A model generated the notes under the pieces. The model saw only the letters and a list, made by a program, of their open reading frames with translations. It had not been told where the DNA came from and did no database searches. From Meghimatium bilineatum (lineage: Eukaryota > Mollusca > Gastropoda > Stylommatophora > Philomycidae): 64,000 nt of DNA. Numbering within the stretch: the stretch's first letter is position 1; each line of letters begins with the position of its first letter. Positions 48,888-62,571 of the stretch are shown here, in pieces. The stretch lies in assembly GCA_034231615.1 (NCBI GenBank), contig CM067304.1:22316589-22380588 (forward strand), given 5' to 3'. Position numbers and translations under genes: made by a program.

Positions 48888-51800
48888 ATGGCATATTACT
48901 CACAAATTGGGTGTACTGCAGCTTACTACACCAGAAATTGCAGTCTGGACACACGAATTTGGTGTATTCTAGCTTACTACGTTAGAACTTGGTGTATTCT
49001 GGCATATTACTCACAAATTAATTGTTCTGAAGCTTACTACACTAGAAGTGAGTGTATTCTGGCCTATTATACATCATTTCGTTATATTGCAGCATAATAC
49101 GTCAGAATACTGTCGTATTATACACAAATTAGGTCTTGCTGTTTAGTACGTCAAAACTCAGTGTTTTGTGGCATATTACTCACAAATTGGGTGTACTGCA
49201 GCTTACTACACTTGAATTGAGTGTATTCTGGCCTGTTACACATGACTTCGTTGTTTTGCAGCTTAATAACTAAGAACACTGGCGTATTACACACAAATTA
49301 GGTCTCTTGCTGTTTAGTACGTCAAAACTCAGTGTTCTATGGCATATTACTCACAAATTGGGCGTACTGCAGCTTACTACACCAGAAATTGCAGTCTGGA
49401 CACACTAATTTGGTGTATTCTAGCTTACTACGTTAGAACTCGGTATATTCTGGCATATTACTCACAAATTCATTGTTCTGAAGCTTACTACACTAGAAGT
49501 GAGTGTTTTCTGGCCTATTATACATCATTTCGTTATATTGCAGCATAATACGTCAGAATACTGTCGTATTATACACAAATTAGGTATTGCTGTTTAGTAC
49601 GTCAAAACTCAGTGTTTTGTGGCATATTACTCACAAATTGGGTGTACTGCAGCTTACTACACTTGAATTGAGTGTATTCTGGCCTGTTACACATGACTTC
49701 GTTGTTTTGCAGCTTAATAACTAAGAACAATGGCGTATTACACACAAATTAGGTCTCTTGCTGTTTAGTACGTCAAAACTCAGTGTTCTATGGCATATTA
49801 CTCACAAATTGGGCGTACTGCAGCTTACTACACCAGAAATTGCAGTCTGGACACACTAATTTGGTGTATTCTAGCTTACTACGTTAGAACTCGGTGTATT
49901 CTGGCATATTACTCACAAATTCATTGTTCTGAAGCTTACTACATTAGAAGTGAGTCTATTCTGGCCTATAAGACATCATTTCGTTGTATTGCAGCATAAT
50001 ACGTCAGAATACTGTCGTATTACACACACATTAGGTCTTGCTGTTTAGTACGTCAAAACTCAGTGTTTTGTGGCATATTACTCACAAATTGGGTGTACTG
50101 CAGCTTACTACACTTGAATTGAGTGTATTCTGGCCTGTTACACATGACTTCGTTGTTTTGCAGCTTAATAACTAAGAACACTGGCGTATTACACACAAAT
50201 TAGGTCTCTTGCTGTTTAGTACGTCAAAACTCAGTGTTCTATGGCATATTACTCACAAATTGGGCATACTGCAGCATACTACACCAGAAATTGCAGTCTG
50301 GACACACTAATTTGGTGTATTCTAGCTTACTACGTTAGAACTCGGTGTATTCTGGCATATTACTCACAAATTCATTGTTCTGAAGCTTACTACACTAGAA
50401 ATGAGTCTATTCTGGCCTATAAGACATCATTTCGTTGTATTGCAGCATAATACGTCAGAATACTGTCGTATTACACACAAATAGGTCTTGCTGTTTAGTA
50501 CGTCAAAACTCAGTGTTTTGTGGCATATTACTCACAAATTGGGTGTACTGCAGCTTACTACACTTGAATTGAGTGTATTCTGGCCTGTAACACATGACTT
50601 AGGTGTTTTGCAGCTTAATAACTAAGAACACTCGTGAATTATACACAAATTAGGTCTCTTGCTGTTTAGTACGTCAAAACTCAGTGTTCTATGGCATATT
50701 ACTCACAAATTGGGTGTACTGCAGCTTACTACACCAGAAATTGCAGTCTGGACACACGAATTTGGTGTATTCTAGCTTACTACGTTAGAACTCGGTGTAT
50801 TCTGGCATATTACTCACAAATTCATTGTTCTGAAGCTTACTACACTAGAAGTGAGTGTATTCTGGCCTATTATACATCATTTCGTTATATTGCAGCATAA
50901 TACGTCAGAATACTGTCGTATTATACACAAATTAGGTCTTGCTGTTTAGTACGTCAAAACTCAGTGTTTTGTGGCATATTACTCACAAATTGGGTGTACT
51001 GCAGCTTACTACACTTGAATTGAGTGTATTCTGGCCTGTTACACATGACTTCGTTGTTTTGCAGCTTAATAACTAAGAACACTGGCGTATTACACACAAA
51101 TTAGGTCTCTTGCTGTTTAGTACGTCAAAACTCACTGTTCTATGGCATATTACTCACAAATTGGGCGTACTGCAGCTTACTACACCAGAAATTGCAGTCT
51201 GGACACACTAATTTGGTGTATTCTAGCTTACTACGTTAGAACTCGGTGTATTCTGGCATATTACTCACAAATTCATTGTTCTGAAGCTTACTACATTAGA
51301 AGTGAGTCTATTCTGGCCTATAAGACATCATTTCGTTGTATTGCAGCATAATACGTCAGAATACTGTCGTATTACACACAAATTAGGTCTTGCTGTTTAG
51401 TACGTCAAAACTCAGTGTTTTGTGGCATATTACTCACAAATTGGGTGTACTGCAGCTTACTACACTTGAATTGAGTGTATTCTGGCCTGTTACACATGAC
51501 TTCGTTGTTTTGCAGCTTAATAACTAAGAACACTGGCGTATTACACACAAATTAGGTCTCTTGCTGTTTAGTACGTCAAAACTCAGTGTTCTATGGCATA
51601 TTACTCACAAATTGGGCGTACTGCAGCTTACTACACCAGAAATTGCAGTCTGGACACACGAATTTGGTGTATTCTAGCTTACTACGTTAGAACTCGGTGT
51701 ATTCTGGCATATTACTCACAAATTCATTGTTCTGAAGCTTACTACACTAGAAATGAGTCTATTCTGGCCTATAAGACATCATTTCGTTGTATTGCAGCAT

Positions 51801-52042
51801 AATACGTCAGAATACTGTCGTATTACACACAAATAGGTCTTGCTGTTTAGTACGTCAAAACTCAGTGTTTTGTGGCATATTACTCACAAATTGGGTGTAC
51901 TGCAGCTTACTACACTTGAATTGAGTGTATTCTGGCCTGTAACACATGACTTAGGTGTTTTGCAGCTTAATAACTAAGAACACTCGTGAATTATACACAA
52001 ATTAGGTCTCTTGCTGTTTAGTACGTCAAAACTCAGTGTTCT
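48888..52042 (+). repeat. Second seven-unit repeat, copy 1 (3155 bp)
   Basis: Units are C (gaacttggtg) at 48888, R/Cf chimera (ctcggtatatt) at 49339, R 49790, H 50241, C 50691, R 51142 and R/H chimera 51593. The same order recurs 3155 bp later with the same private markers gaacttggtg and ctcggtatatt. Copy 1 alone has aaattaattg near 49018. The unit composition differs from the 8.4-14.7 kb repeat although the length is equal. Confidence 0.9.
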
Positions 52043-55000
52043 ATGGCATATTACTCACAAATTGGGTGTACTGCAGCTTACTACACCAGAAATTGCAGTC
52101 TGGACACACGAATTTGGTGTATTCTAGCTTACTACGTTAGAACTTGGTGTATTCTGGCATATTACTCACAAATTCATTGTTCTGAAGCTTACTACACTAG
52201 AAGTGAGTGTATTCTGGCCTATTATACATCATTTCGTTATATTGCAGCATAATACGTCAGAATACTGTCGTATTATACACAAATTAGGTCTTGCTGTTTA
52301 GTACGTCAAAACTCAGTGTTTTGTGGCATATTACTCACAAATTGGGTGTACTGCAGCTTACTACACTTGAATTGAGTGTATTCTGGCCTGTTACACATGA
52401 CTTCGTTGTTTTGCAGCTTAATAACTAAGAACACTGGCGTATTACACACAAATTAGGTCTCTTGCTGTTTAGTACGTCAAAACTCAGTGTTCTATGGCAT
52501 ATTACTCACAAATTGGGCGTACTGCAGCTTACTACACCAGAAATTGCAGTCTGGACACACTAATTTGGTGTATTCTAGCTTACTACGTTAGAACTCGGTA
52601 TATTCTGGCATATTACTCACAAATTCATTGTTCTGAAGCTTACTACACTAGAAGTGAGTGTTTTCTGGCCTATTATACATCATTTCGTTATATTGCAGCA
52701 TAATACGTCAGAATACTGTCGTATTATACACAAATTAGGTATTGCTGTTTAGTACGTCAAAACTCAGTGTTTTGTGGCATATTACTCACAAATTGGGTGT
52801 ACTGCAGCTTACTACACTTGAATTGAGTGTATTCTGGCCTGTTACACATGACTTCGTTGTTTTGCAGCTTAATAACTAAGAACAATGGCGTATTACACAC
52901 AAATTAGGTCTCTTGCTGTTTAGTACGTCAAAACTCAGTGTTCTATGGCATATTACTCACAAATTGGGCGTACTGCAGCTTACTACACCAGAAATTGCAG
53001 TCTGGACACACTAATTTGGTGTATTCTAGCTTACTACGTTAGAACTCGGTGTATTCTGGCATATTACTCACAAATTCATTGTTCTGAAGCTTACTACATT
53101 AGAAGTGAGTCTATTCTGGCCTATAAGACATCATTTCGTTGTATTGCAGCATAATACGTCAGAATACTGTCGTATTACACACACATTAGGTCTTGCTGTT
53201 TAGTACGTCAAAACTCAGTGTTTTGTGGCATATTACTCACAAATTGGGTGTACTGCAGCTTACTACACTTGAATTGAGTGTATTCTGGCCTGTTACACAT
53301 GACTTCGTTGTTTTGCAGCTTAATAACTAAGAACACTGGCGTATTACACACAAATTAGGTCTCTTGCTGTTTAGTACGTCAAAACTCAGTGTTCTATGGC
53401 ATATTACTCACAAATTGGGCATACTGCAGCATACTACACCAGAAATTGCAGTCTGGACACACTAATTTGGTGTATTCTAGCTTACTACGTTAGAACTCGG
53501 TGTATTCTGGCATATTACTCACAAATTCATTGTTCTGAAGCTTACTACACTAGAAATGAGTCTATTCTGGCCTATAAGACATCATTTCGTTGTATTGCAG
53601 CATAATACGTCAGAATACTGTCGTATTACACACAAATAGGTCTTGCTGTTTAGTACGTCAAAACTCAGTGTTTTGTGGCATATTACTCACAAATTGGGTG
53701 TACTGCAGCTTACTACACTTGAATTGAGTGTATTCTGGCCTGTAACACATGACTTAGGTGTTTTGCAGCTTAATAACTAAGAACACTCGTGAATTATACA
53801 CAAATTAGGTCTCTTGCTGTTTAGTACGTCAAAACTCAGTGTTCTATGGCATATTACTCACAAATTGGGTGTACTGCAGCTTACTACACCAGAAATTGCA
53901 GTCTGGACACACGAATTTGGTGTATTCTAGCTTACTACGTTAGAACTCGGTGTATTCTGGCATATTACTCACAAATTCATTGTTCTGAAGCTTACTACAC
54001 TAGAAGTGAGTGTATTCTGGCCTATTATACATCATTTCGTTATATTGCAGCATAATACGTCAGAATACTGTCGTATTATACACAAATTAGGTCTTGCTGT
54101 TTAGTACGTCAAAACTCAGTGTTTTGTGGCATATTACTCACAAATTGGGTGTACTGCAGCTTACTACACTTGAATTGAGTGTATTCTGGCCTGTTACACA
54201 TGACTTCGTTGTTTTGCAGCTTAATAACTAAGAACACTGGCGTATTACACACAAATTAGGTCTCTTGCTGTTTAGTACGTCAAAACTCACTGTTCTATGG
54301 CATATTACTCACAAATTGGGCGTACTGCAGCTTACTACACCAGAAATTGCAGTCTGGACACACTAATTTGGTGTATTCTAGCTTACTACGTTAGAACTCG
54401 GTGTATTCTGGCATATTACTCACAAATTCATTGTTCTGAAGCTTACTACATTAGAAGTGAGTCTATTCTGGCCTATAAGACATCATTTCGTTGTATTGCA
54501 GCATAATACGTCAGAATACTGTCGTATTACACACAAATTAGGTCTTGCTGTTTAGTACGTCAAAACTCAGTGTTTTGTGGCATATTACTCACAAATTGGG
54601 TGTACTGCAGCTTACTACACTTGAATTGAGTGTATTCTGGCCTGTTACACATGACTTCGTTGTTTTGCAGCTTAATAACTAAGAACACTGGCGTATTACA
54701 CACAAATTAGGTCTCTTGCTGTTTAGTACGTCAAAACTCAGTGTTCTATGGCATATTACTCACAAATTGGGCGTACTGCAGCTTACTACACCAGAAATTG
54801 CAGTCTGGACACACGAATTTGGTGTATTCTAGCTTACTACGTTAGAACTCGGTGTATTCTGGCATATTACTCACAAATTCATTGTTCTGAAGCTTACTAC
54901 ACTAGAAATGAGTCTATTCTGGCCTATAAGACATCATTTCGTTGTATTGCAGCATAATACGTCAGAATACTGTCGTATTACACACAAATAGGTCTTGCTG

Positions 55001-55197
55001 TTTAGTACGTCAAAACTCAGTGTTTTGTGGCATATTACTCACAAATTGGGTGTACTGCAGCTTACTACACTTGAATTGAGTGTATTCTGGCCTGTAACAC
55101 ATGACTTAGGTGTTTTGCAGCTTAATAACTAAGAACACTCGTGAATTATACACAAATTAGGTCTCTTGCTGTTTAGTACGTCAAAACTCAGTGTTCT
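52043..55197 (+). repeat. Second seven-unit repeat, copy 2 (3155 bp)
   Basis: Starts at 52043, 52494, 52945, 53396, 53846, 54297 and 54748, each 3155 bp after its counterpart. Its last five units... from 53396 also form the start of segmental duplication copy 2: the units at 53396, 53846, 54297 and 54748 belong to both, so a larger copied segment begins inside this repeat. Confidence 0.88.
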
Positions 55198-58100
55198 ATG
55201 GCATATTACTCACAAATTGGGTGTACTGCAGCTTACTACACCAGAAATTGCAGTCTGGACACACGAATTTGGTGTATTCTAGCTTACTACGTTAGAACTC
55301 GGTGTATTCTGGCATATTACTCACAAATTCATTGTTCTGAAGCTTACTACACTAGAAGTGAGTGTATTCTGGCCTATTATACATCATTTCGTTATATTGC
55401 AGCATAATACGTCAGAATACTGTCGTATTATACACAAATTAGGTCTTGCTGTTTAGTACGTCAAAACTCAGTGTTTTGTGGCATATTACTCACAAATTGG
55501 GTGTACTGCAGCTTACTACACTTGAATTGAGTGTATTCTGGCCTGTTACACATGACTTCGTTGTTTTGCAGCTTAATAACTAAGAACACTGGCGTATTAC
55601 ACACAAATTAGGTCTCTTGCTGTTTAGTACGTCAAAACTCACTGTTCTATGGCATATTACTCACAAATTGGGCGTACTGCAGCTTACTACACCAGAAATT
55701 GCAGTCTGGACACACTAATTTGGTGTATTCTAGCTTACTACGTTAGAACTCGGTGTATTCTGGCATATTACTCACAAATTCATTGTTCTGAAGCTTACTA
55801 CATTAGAAGTGAGTCTATTCTGGCCTATAAGACATCATTTCGTTGTATTGCAGCATAATACGTCAGAATACTGTCGTATTACACACAAATTAGGTCTTGC
55901 TGTTTAGTACGTCAAAACTCAGTGTTTTGTGGCATATTACTCACAAATTGGGTGTACTGCAGCTTACTACACTTGAATTGAGTGTATTCTGGCCTGTTAC
56001 ACATGACTTCGTTGTTTTGCAGCTTAATAACTAAGAACACTGGCGTATTACACACAAATTAGGTCTCTTGCTGTTTAGTACGTCAAAACTCAGTGTTCTA
56101 TGGCATATTACTCACAAATTGGGCGTACTGCAGCTTACTACACCAGAAATTGCAGTCTGGACACACGAATTTGGTGTATTCTAGCTTACTACGTTAGAAC
56201 TCGGTGTATTCTGGCATATTACTCACAAATTCATTGTTCTGAAGCTTACTACACTAGAAATGAGTCTATTCTGGCCTATAAGACATCATTTCGTTGTATT
56301 GCAGCATAATACGTCAGAATACTGTCGTATTACACACAAATAGGTCTTGCTGTTTAGTACGTCAAAACTCAGTGTTTTGTGGCATATTACTCACAAATTG
56401 GATGTACTGCAGCTTACTACACTTGAATTGAGTGTATTCTGGCCTGTAACACATGACTTAGTTGTTTTGCAGCTTAATAACTAAGAACACTCGAGAATTA
56501 TACACAAATTAGGTCTCTTGCTGTTTAGTACGTCAAAACTCAGTGTTCTATGGCATATTACTCACAAATTGGGTGTACTGCAGCTTACTACACCAGAAAT
56601 TGCAGTCTGGACACACGAATTTGGTGTATTCTAGCTTACTACGTTAGAACTCGGTGTATTCTGGCATATTACTCACAAATTCATTGTTCTGAAGCTTACT
56701 ACACTAGAAGTGAGTGTATTCTGGCCTATTATACATCATTTCGTTATATTGCAGCATAATACGTCAGAATACTGTCGTATTATACACAAATTAGGTCTTG
56801 CTGTTTAGTACGTCAAAACTCAGTGTTTTGTGGCATATTACTCACAAATTGGGTGTACTGCAGCTTACTACACTTGAATTGAGTGTATTCTGGCCTGTTA
56901 CACATGACTTCGTTGTTTTGCAGCTTAATAACTAAGAACACTGGCGTATTACACACAAATTAGGTCTCTTGCTGTTTAGTACGTCAAAACTCACTGTTCT
57001 ATGGCATATTACTCACAAATTGGGCGTACTGCAGCTTACTACACCAGAAATTGCAGTTTGGACACACTAATTTGGTGTATTCTAGCTTACTACGTTAGAA
57101 CTCGGTGTATTCTGGCATATTACTCACAAATTCATTGTTCTGAAGCTTACTACATTAGAAGTGAGTCTATTCTGGCCTATAATACATCATTTCGTTGTAT
57201 TGCAGCATAATACGTCAGAATACTGTCGTATTACACACACATTAGGTCTTGCTGTTTAGTACGTCAAAACTCAGTGTTTTGTGGCATATTACTCACAAAT
57301 TGGGTGTACTGCAGCTTACTACACTTGAATTGAGTGTATTCTGGCCTGTTACACATGACTTTGTTGTTTTGCAGCTTAATAACTAAGAACACTGGCGTAT
57401 TACACACAAATTAGGTCTCTTGCTGTTTAGTACGTCAAAACTCAGTGTTCTATGGCATATTACTCACAAATTGGGCATACTGCAGCATACTACACCAGAA
57501 ATTGCAGTCTGGACACACGAATTTGGTGTATTCTAGCTTACTACGTTAGAACTCGGTGTATTCTGGCATATTACTCACAAATTCATTGTTCTGAAGCTTA
57601 CTACACTAGAAGTGAGTGTATTCTGGCCTATTATACATCATTTCGTTATATTGCAGCATAATACGTCAGAATACTGTCGTATTATACACAAATTAGGTCT
57701 TGCTGTTTAGTACGTCAAAACTCAGTGTTTTGTGGCATATTACTCACAAATTGGGTGTACTGCAGCTTACTACACTTGAATTGAGTGTATTCTGGCCTGT
57801 TACACATGACTTCGTTGTTTTGCAGCTTAATAACTAAGAACACTGGCGTATTACACACAAATTAGGTCTCTTGCTGTTTAGTACGTCAAAACTCACTGTT
57901 CTATGGCATATTACTCACAAATTGGGCGTACTGCAGCTTACTACACCAGAAATTGCAGTCTGGACACACTAATTTGGTGTATTCTAGCTTACTACGTTAG
58001 AACTCGGTGTATTCTGGCATATTACTCACAAATTCATTGTTCTGAAGCTTACTACATTAGAAGTGAGTATTCTGGCCTATAAGACATCATTTCGTTGTAT

Positions 58101-59252
58101 TGCAGCATAATACGTCAGAATACTGTCGTATTACACACACATTAGGTCTTGCTGTTTAGTACGTCAAAACTCAGTGTTTTGTGGCATATTACTCACAAAT
58201 TGGGTGTACTGCAGCTTACTACACTTGAATTGAGTGTATTCTGGCCTGTTACACATGACTTCGTTGTTTTGCAGCTTAATAACTAAGAACACTGGCGTAT
58301 TACACACAAATTAGGTCTCTTGCTGTTTAGTACGTCAAAACTCAGTGTTCTATGGCATATTACTCACAAATTGGGCATACTGCAGCATACTACACCAGAA
58401 ATTGCAGTCTGGACACACTAATTTGGTGTATTCTAGCTTACTACGTTAGAACTCGGTGTATTCTGGCATATTACTCACAAATTCATTGTTCTGAAGCTTA
58501 CTACACTAGAAATGAGTCTATTCTGGCCTATAAGACATCATTTCGTTGTATTGCAGCATAATACGTCAGAATACTGTCGTATTACACACAAATAGGTCTT
58601 GCTGTTTAGTACGTCAAAACTCAGTGTTTTGTGGCATATTACTCACAAATTGGGTGTACTGCAGCTTACTACACTTGAATTGAGTGTATTCTGGCCTGTA
58701 ACACATGACTTAGGTGTTTTGCAGCTTAATAACTAAGAACACTCGTGAATTATACACAAATTAGGTCTCTTGCTGTTTAGTACGTCAAAACTCAGTGTTC
58801 TATGGCATATTACTCACAAATTGGGTGTACTGCAGCTTACTACACCAGAAATTGCAGTCTGGACACACGAATTTGGTGTATTCTAGCTTACTACGTTAGA
58901 ACTCGGTGTATTCTGGCATATTACTCACAAATTCATTGTTCTGAAGCTTACTACACTAGAAGTGAGTGTATTCTGGCCTATTATACATCATTTCGATATA
59001 TTGCAGCATAATACGTCAGAATACTGTCGTATTATACACAAATTAGGTCTTGCTGTTTAGTACGTCAAAACTCAGTGTTTTGTGGCATATTACTCACAAA
59101 TTGGGTGTACTGCAGCTTACTACACTTGAATTGAGTGTATTCTGGCCTGTTACACATGACTTCGTTGTTTTGCAGCTTAATAACTAAGAACACTGGCGTA
59201 TTACACACAAATTAGGTCTCTTGCTGTTTAGTACGTCAAAACTCAGTGTTCT
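53396..59252 (+). repeat. Segmental duplication, copy 2 (13 units)
   Basis: Unit order and spacing match 27213-33067. It includes the R unit with ataatac (57001), the H/C chimera (57452), the R unit with the 2-base loss (57903) and the C unit with cgatatatt (58802). Small differences exist: the 54748 unit has gggtgtact and gacttaggtg where 28563 has ggatgtact and gacttagttg, cagtttggac occurs at 57053, and ctcgagaatt near 56489. Later local conversion would explain these. Confidence 0.85.
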
Positions 59253-60768
59253 ATGGCATATTACTCACAAATTGGGCATACTGCAGCATACTACACCAGA
59301 AATTGCAGTCTGGACACACTAATTTGGTGTATTCTAGCTTACTACGTTAGAACTCGGTGTATTCTGGCATATTACTCACAAATTCATTGTTCTGAAGCTT
59401 ACTACACTAGAAGTGAGTCTATTCTGGCCTATTATACATCATTTCGTTGTATTGCAGCATAATACGTCAGAATACTGTCGTATTACACACAAATTAGGCC
59501 TTGCTGTTTAGTACGTCAAAACTCAGTGTTTTGTGGCATATTACTCACAAATTGGGTGTACTGCAGCTTCCTACACTTGAATTGAGTGTATTCTGGCCTG
59601 TAACACATGACTTCGTTGTTTTGCAGCTTAATAGCTAAGAACACTGGCGTATAACACAAATTAGGTCTTGCTGTTTAGTACGTCAAAACTCAGTGTTCTA
59701 TGACATATTACTCACAAATTGTGCGTACTGCAGCTTACTACACCAGAAATTGCAGTCTGGACACACTAATTTGGTGTATTCTAGCTTACTACGTTAGAAC
59801 TCGGTGTATTCTGGCATATTACTCACATATTCATTGTTCTGAAGCTTACTACACTAGAAGTGAGTCTATTCTGGCCTATAAGACATCATTTCGTTGTATT
59901 GCAGCATAATACGTCAGAATACTGTCGTATTACACACAAATAGGTATTGCTGTTTAGTACGTCAAAACTCAGTGTTTTGTGGCATATTACTCACAAATTG
60001 GGTGTACTGCAGCTTCCTACACTTGAATTGAGTGTATTCTGGCCTGTAACACATGACTTCGTTGTTTTGCAGCTTAATAGCTAAGAACACTGGCGTATAA
60101 CACACAAATTAGGTCTCTTGCTGTTTAGTACGTCAAGACTCAGTGTTCTATGGCATATTACTCACAAAGTGGGTGTACTGCAGCTTACTACACTTGAATT
60201 GAGTGTATTCTGGCCTGTTACACATGACTTAGTTGTTTTGCAGCTTAATAACTAAGAACACTCGTGAATTATACACAAATTAGGTCTCTTGCTGTTTAGT
60301 ACGTCAAAACTCAGTGTTCTATGGCTTATTACTCACAAATTGGGTGTACTGCAGCTTACTACACCAGAAATTGCAGTCTGGACACACGAATTTGGTGTAT
60401 TCTAGCTTACTACGTTAGAAGGTGTATTCTGGCATATTACTCACAAATTCATTGTTCTGAAGCTTACTACACTAGAAGTGAGTGTTTTCTGGCCTATTAT
60501 ACATCATTTCGTTATATTGCAGCATAATACGTCAGAATACTGTCGTATTATACACAAATTAGGTATTGCTGTTTAGTACGTCAAAACTCAGTGTTTTGTG
60601 GCATATTACTCACAAATTGGGTGTACTGCAGCTTACTACACTTGAATTGAGTGTATTCTGGCCTGTTACACATGACTTCGTTGTTTTGCAGCTTAATAAC
60701 TAAGAACAATGGCGTATTACACACAAATTAGGTCTCTTGCTGTTTAGTACGTCAAAACTCAGTGTTCT
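59253..60768 (+). repeat. Shortened H2-M-block-Cf cassette without F (1516 bp)
   Basis: H2 at 59253 is 447 bp because its end is F-like (cttcctacacttg, aatagctaag, gtataacacaaatt). M at 59700, extra block at 60150 and Cf at 60321 (3-base loss, gttagaaggtg) follow. The F unit's own front half is gone, as expected for an exchange between H2 and F that removed about one unit. Confidence 0.88.
60150..60320 (+). repeat. Extra 171-bp alpha block in M unit
   Basis: It has the aaagtgggtg start and the same structure as the other M-linked extra blocks. The subrepeat just before it carries a private cgtcaagactc near 60133. Confidence 0.88.
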
Positions 60769-62571
60769 ATGGCATATTACTCACAAATTGGGCGTACTGC
60801 AGCTTACTACACCAGAAATTGCAGTCTGGACACACTAATTTGGTGTATTCTAGCTTACTACGTTAGAACTCGGTGTATTCTGGCATATTACTCACAAATT
60901 CATTGTTCTGAAGCTTACTACATTAGAAGTGAGTCTATTCTGGCCTATAAGACATCATTTCGTTGTATTGCAGCATAATACGTCAGAATACTGTCGTATT
61001 ACACACACATTAGGTCTTGCTGTTTAGTACGTCAAAACTCAGTGTTTTGTGGCATATTACTCACAAATTGGGTGTACTGCAGCTTACTACACTTGAATTG
61101 AGTGTATTCTGGCCTGTTACACATGACTTCGTTGTTTTGCAGCTTAATAACTAAGAACACTGGCGTATTACACACAAATTAGGTCTCTTGCTGTTTAGTA
61201 CGTCAAAACTCAGTGTTCTATGGCATATTACTCACAAATTGGGCATACTGCAGCATACTACACCAGAAATTGCAGTCTGGACACACTAATTTGGTGTATT
61301 CTAGCTTACTACGTTAGAACTCGGTGTATTCTGGCATATTACTCACAAATTCATTGTTCTGAAGCTTACTACACTAGAAATGAGTCTATTCTGGCCTATA
61401 AGACATCATTTCGTTGTATTGCAGCATAATACGTCAGAATACTGTCGTATTACACACACATAGGTCTTGCTGTTTAGTACGTCAAAACTCAGTGTTTTGT
61501 GGCATATTACTCACAAATTGGGTGTACTGCAGCTTACTACACTTGAATTGAGTGTATTCTGGCCTGTAACACATGACTTAGGTGTTTTGCAGCTTAATAA
61601 CTAAGAACACTCGTGAATTATACACAAATTAGGTCTCTTTCTTTTTAGTACGTCATAACTCAGTGTTCTATGGCATATTACTCACAAATTGGGTGTACTG
61701 CAGCTTACTACACCAGAAATTGCAGTCTGGACACACGAATTTGGTGTATTCTAGCTTACTACGTTAGAACTCGGTGTATTCTGGCATATTACTCACAAAT
61801 TCATTGTTCTGAAGCTTACTACACTAGAAGTGAGTGTATTCTGGCCTATTATACATCATTTCGTTATATTGCAGCATAATACGTCAGAATACTGTCGTAT
61901 TATACACAAATTAGGTCTTGCTGTTTAGTACGTCAAAACTCAGTGTTTTGTGGCATATTACTCACAAATTGGGTGTACTGCAGCTTACTACACTTGAATT
62001 GAGTGTATTCTGGCCTGTTACACATGACTTCGTTGTTTTGCAGCTTAATAACTAAGAACACTGGCGTATTACACACAAATTAGGTCTCTTGCTGTTTAGT
62101 ACGTCAAAACTCAGTGTTCTATGGCATATTACTCACAAATTGGGCGTACTGCAGCTTACTACACCAGAAATTGCAGTCTGGACACACTAATTTGGTGTAT
62201 TCTAGCTTACTACGTTAGAACTCGGTGTATTCTGGCATATTACTCACAAATTCATTGTTCTGAAGCTTACTACATTAGAAGTGAGTCTATTCTGGCCTAT
62301 AAGACATCATTTCGTTGTATTGCAGCATAATACGTCAGAATACTGTCGTATTACACACAAATTAGGTCGTGCTGTTTAGTACGTCAAAACTCAGTGTTTT
62401 GTGGCATATTACTCACAAATTGGGTGTACTGCAGCTTACTACACTTGAATTGAGTGTATTCTGGCCTGTTACACATGACTTCGTTGTTTTGCAGCTTAAT
62501 AACTAAGAACACTGGCGTATTACACACAAATTAGGTCTCTTGCTGTTTAGTACGTCAAAACTCAGTGTTCT
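60769..62571 (+). repeat. R-H-C-R unit run
   Basis: Starts are 60769 R, 61220 H (gtctctttctttttag and the private cgtcataactc near its end), 61670 C and 62121 R (private aggtcgtgctg near 62366). No gene is present. Confidence 0.9.
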
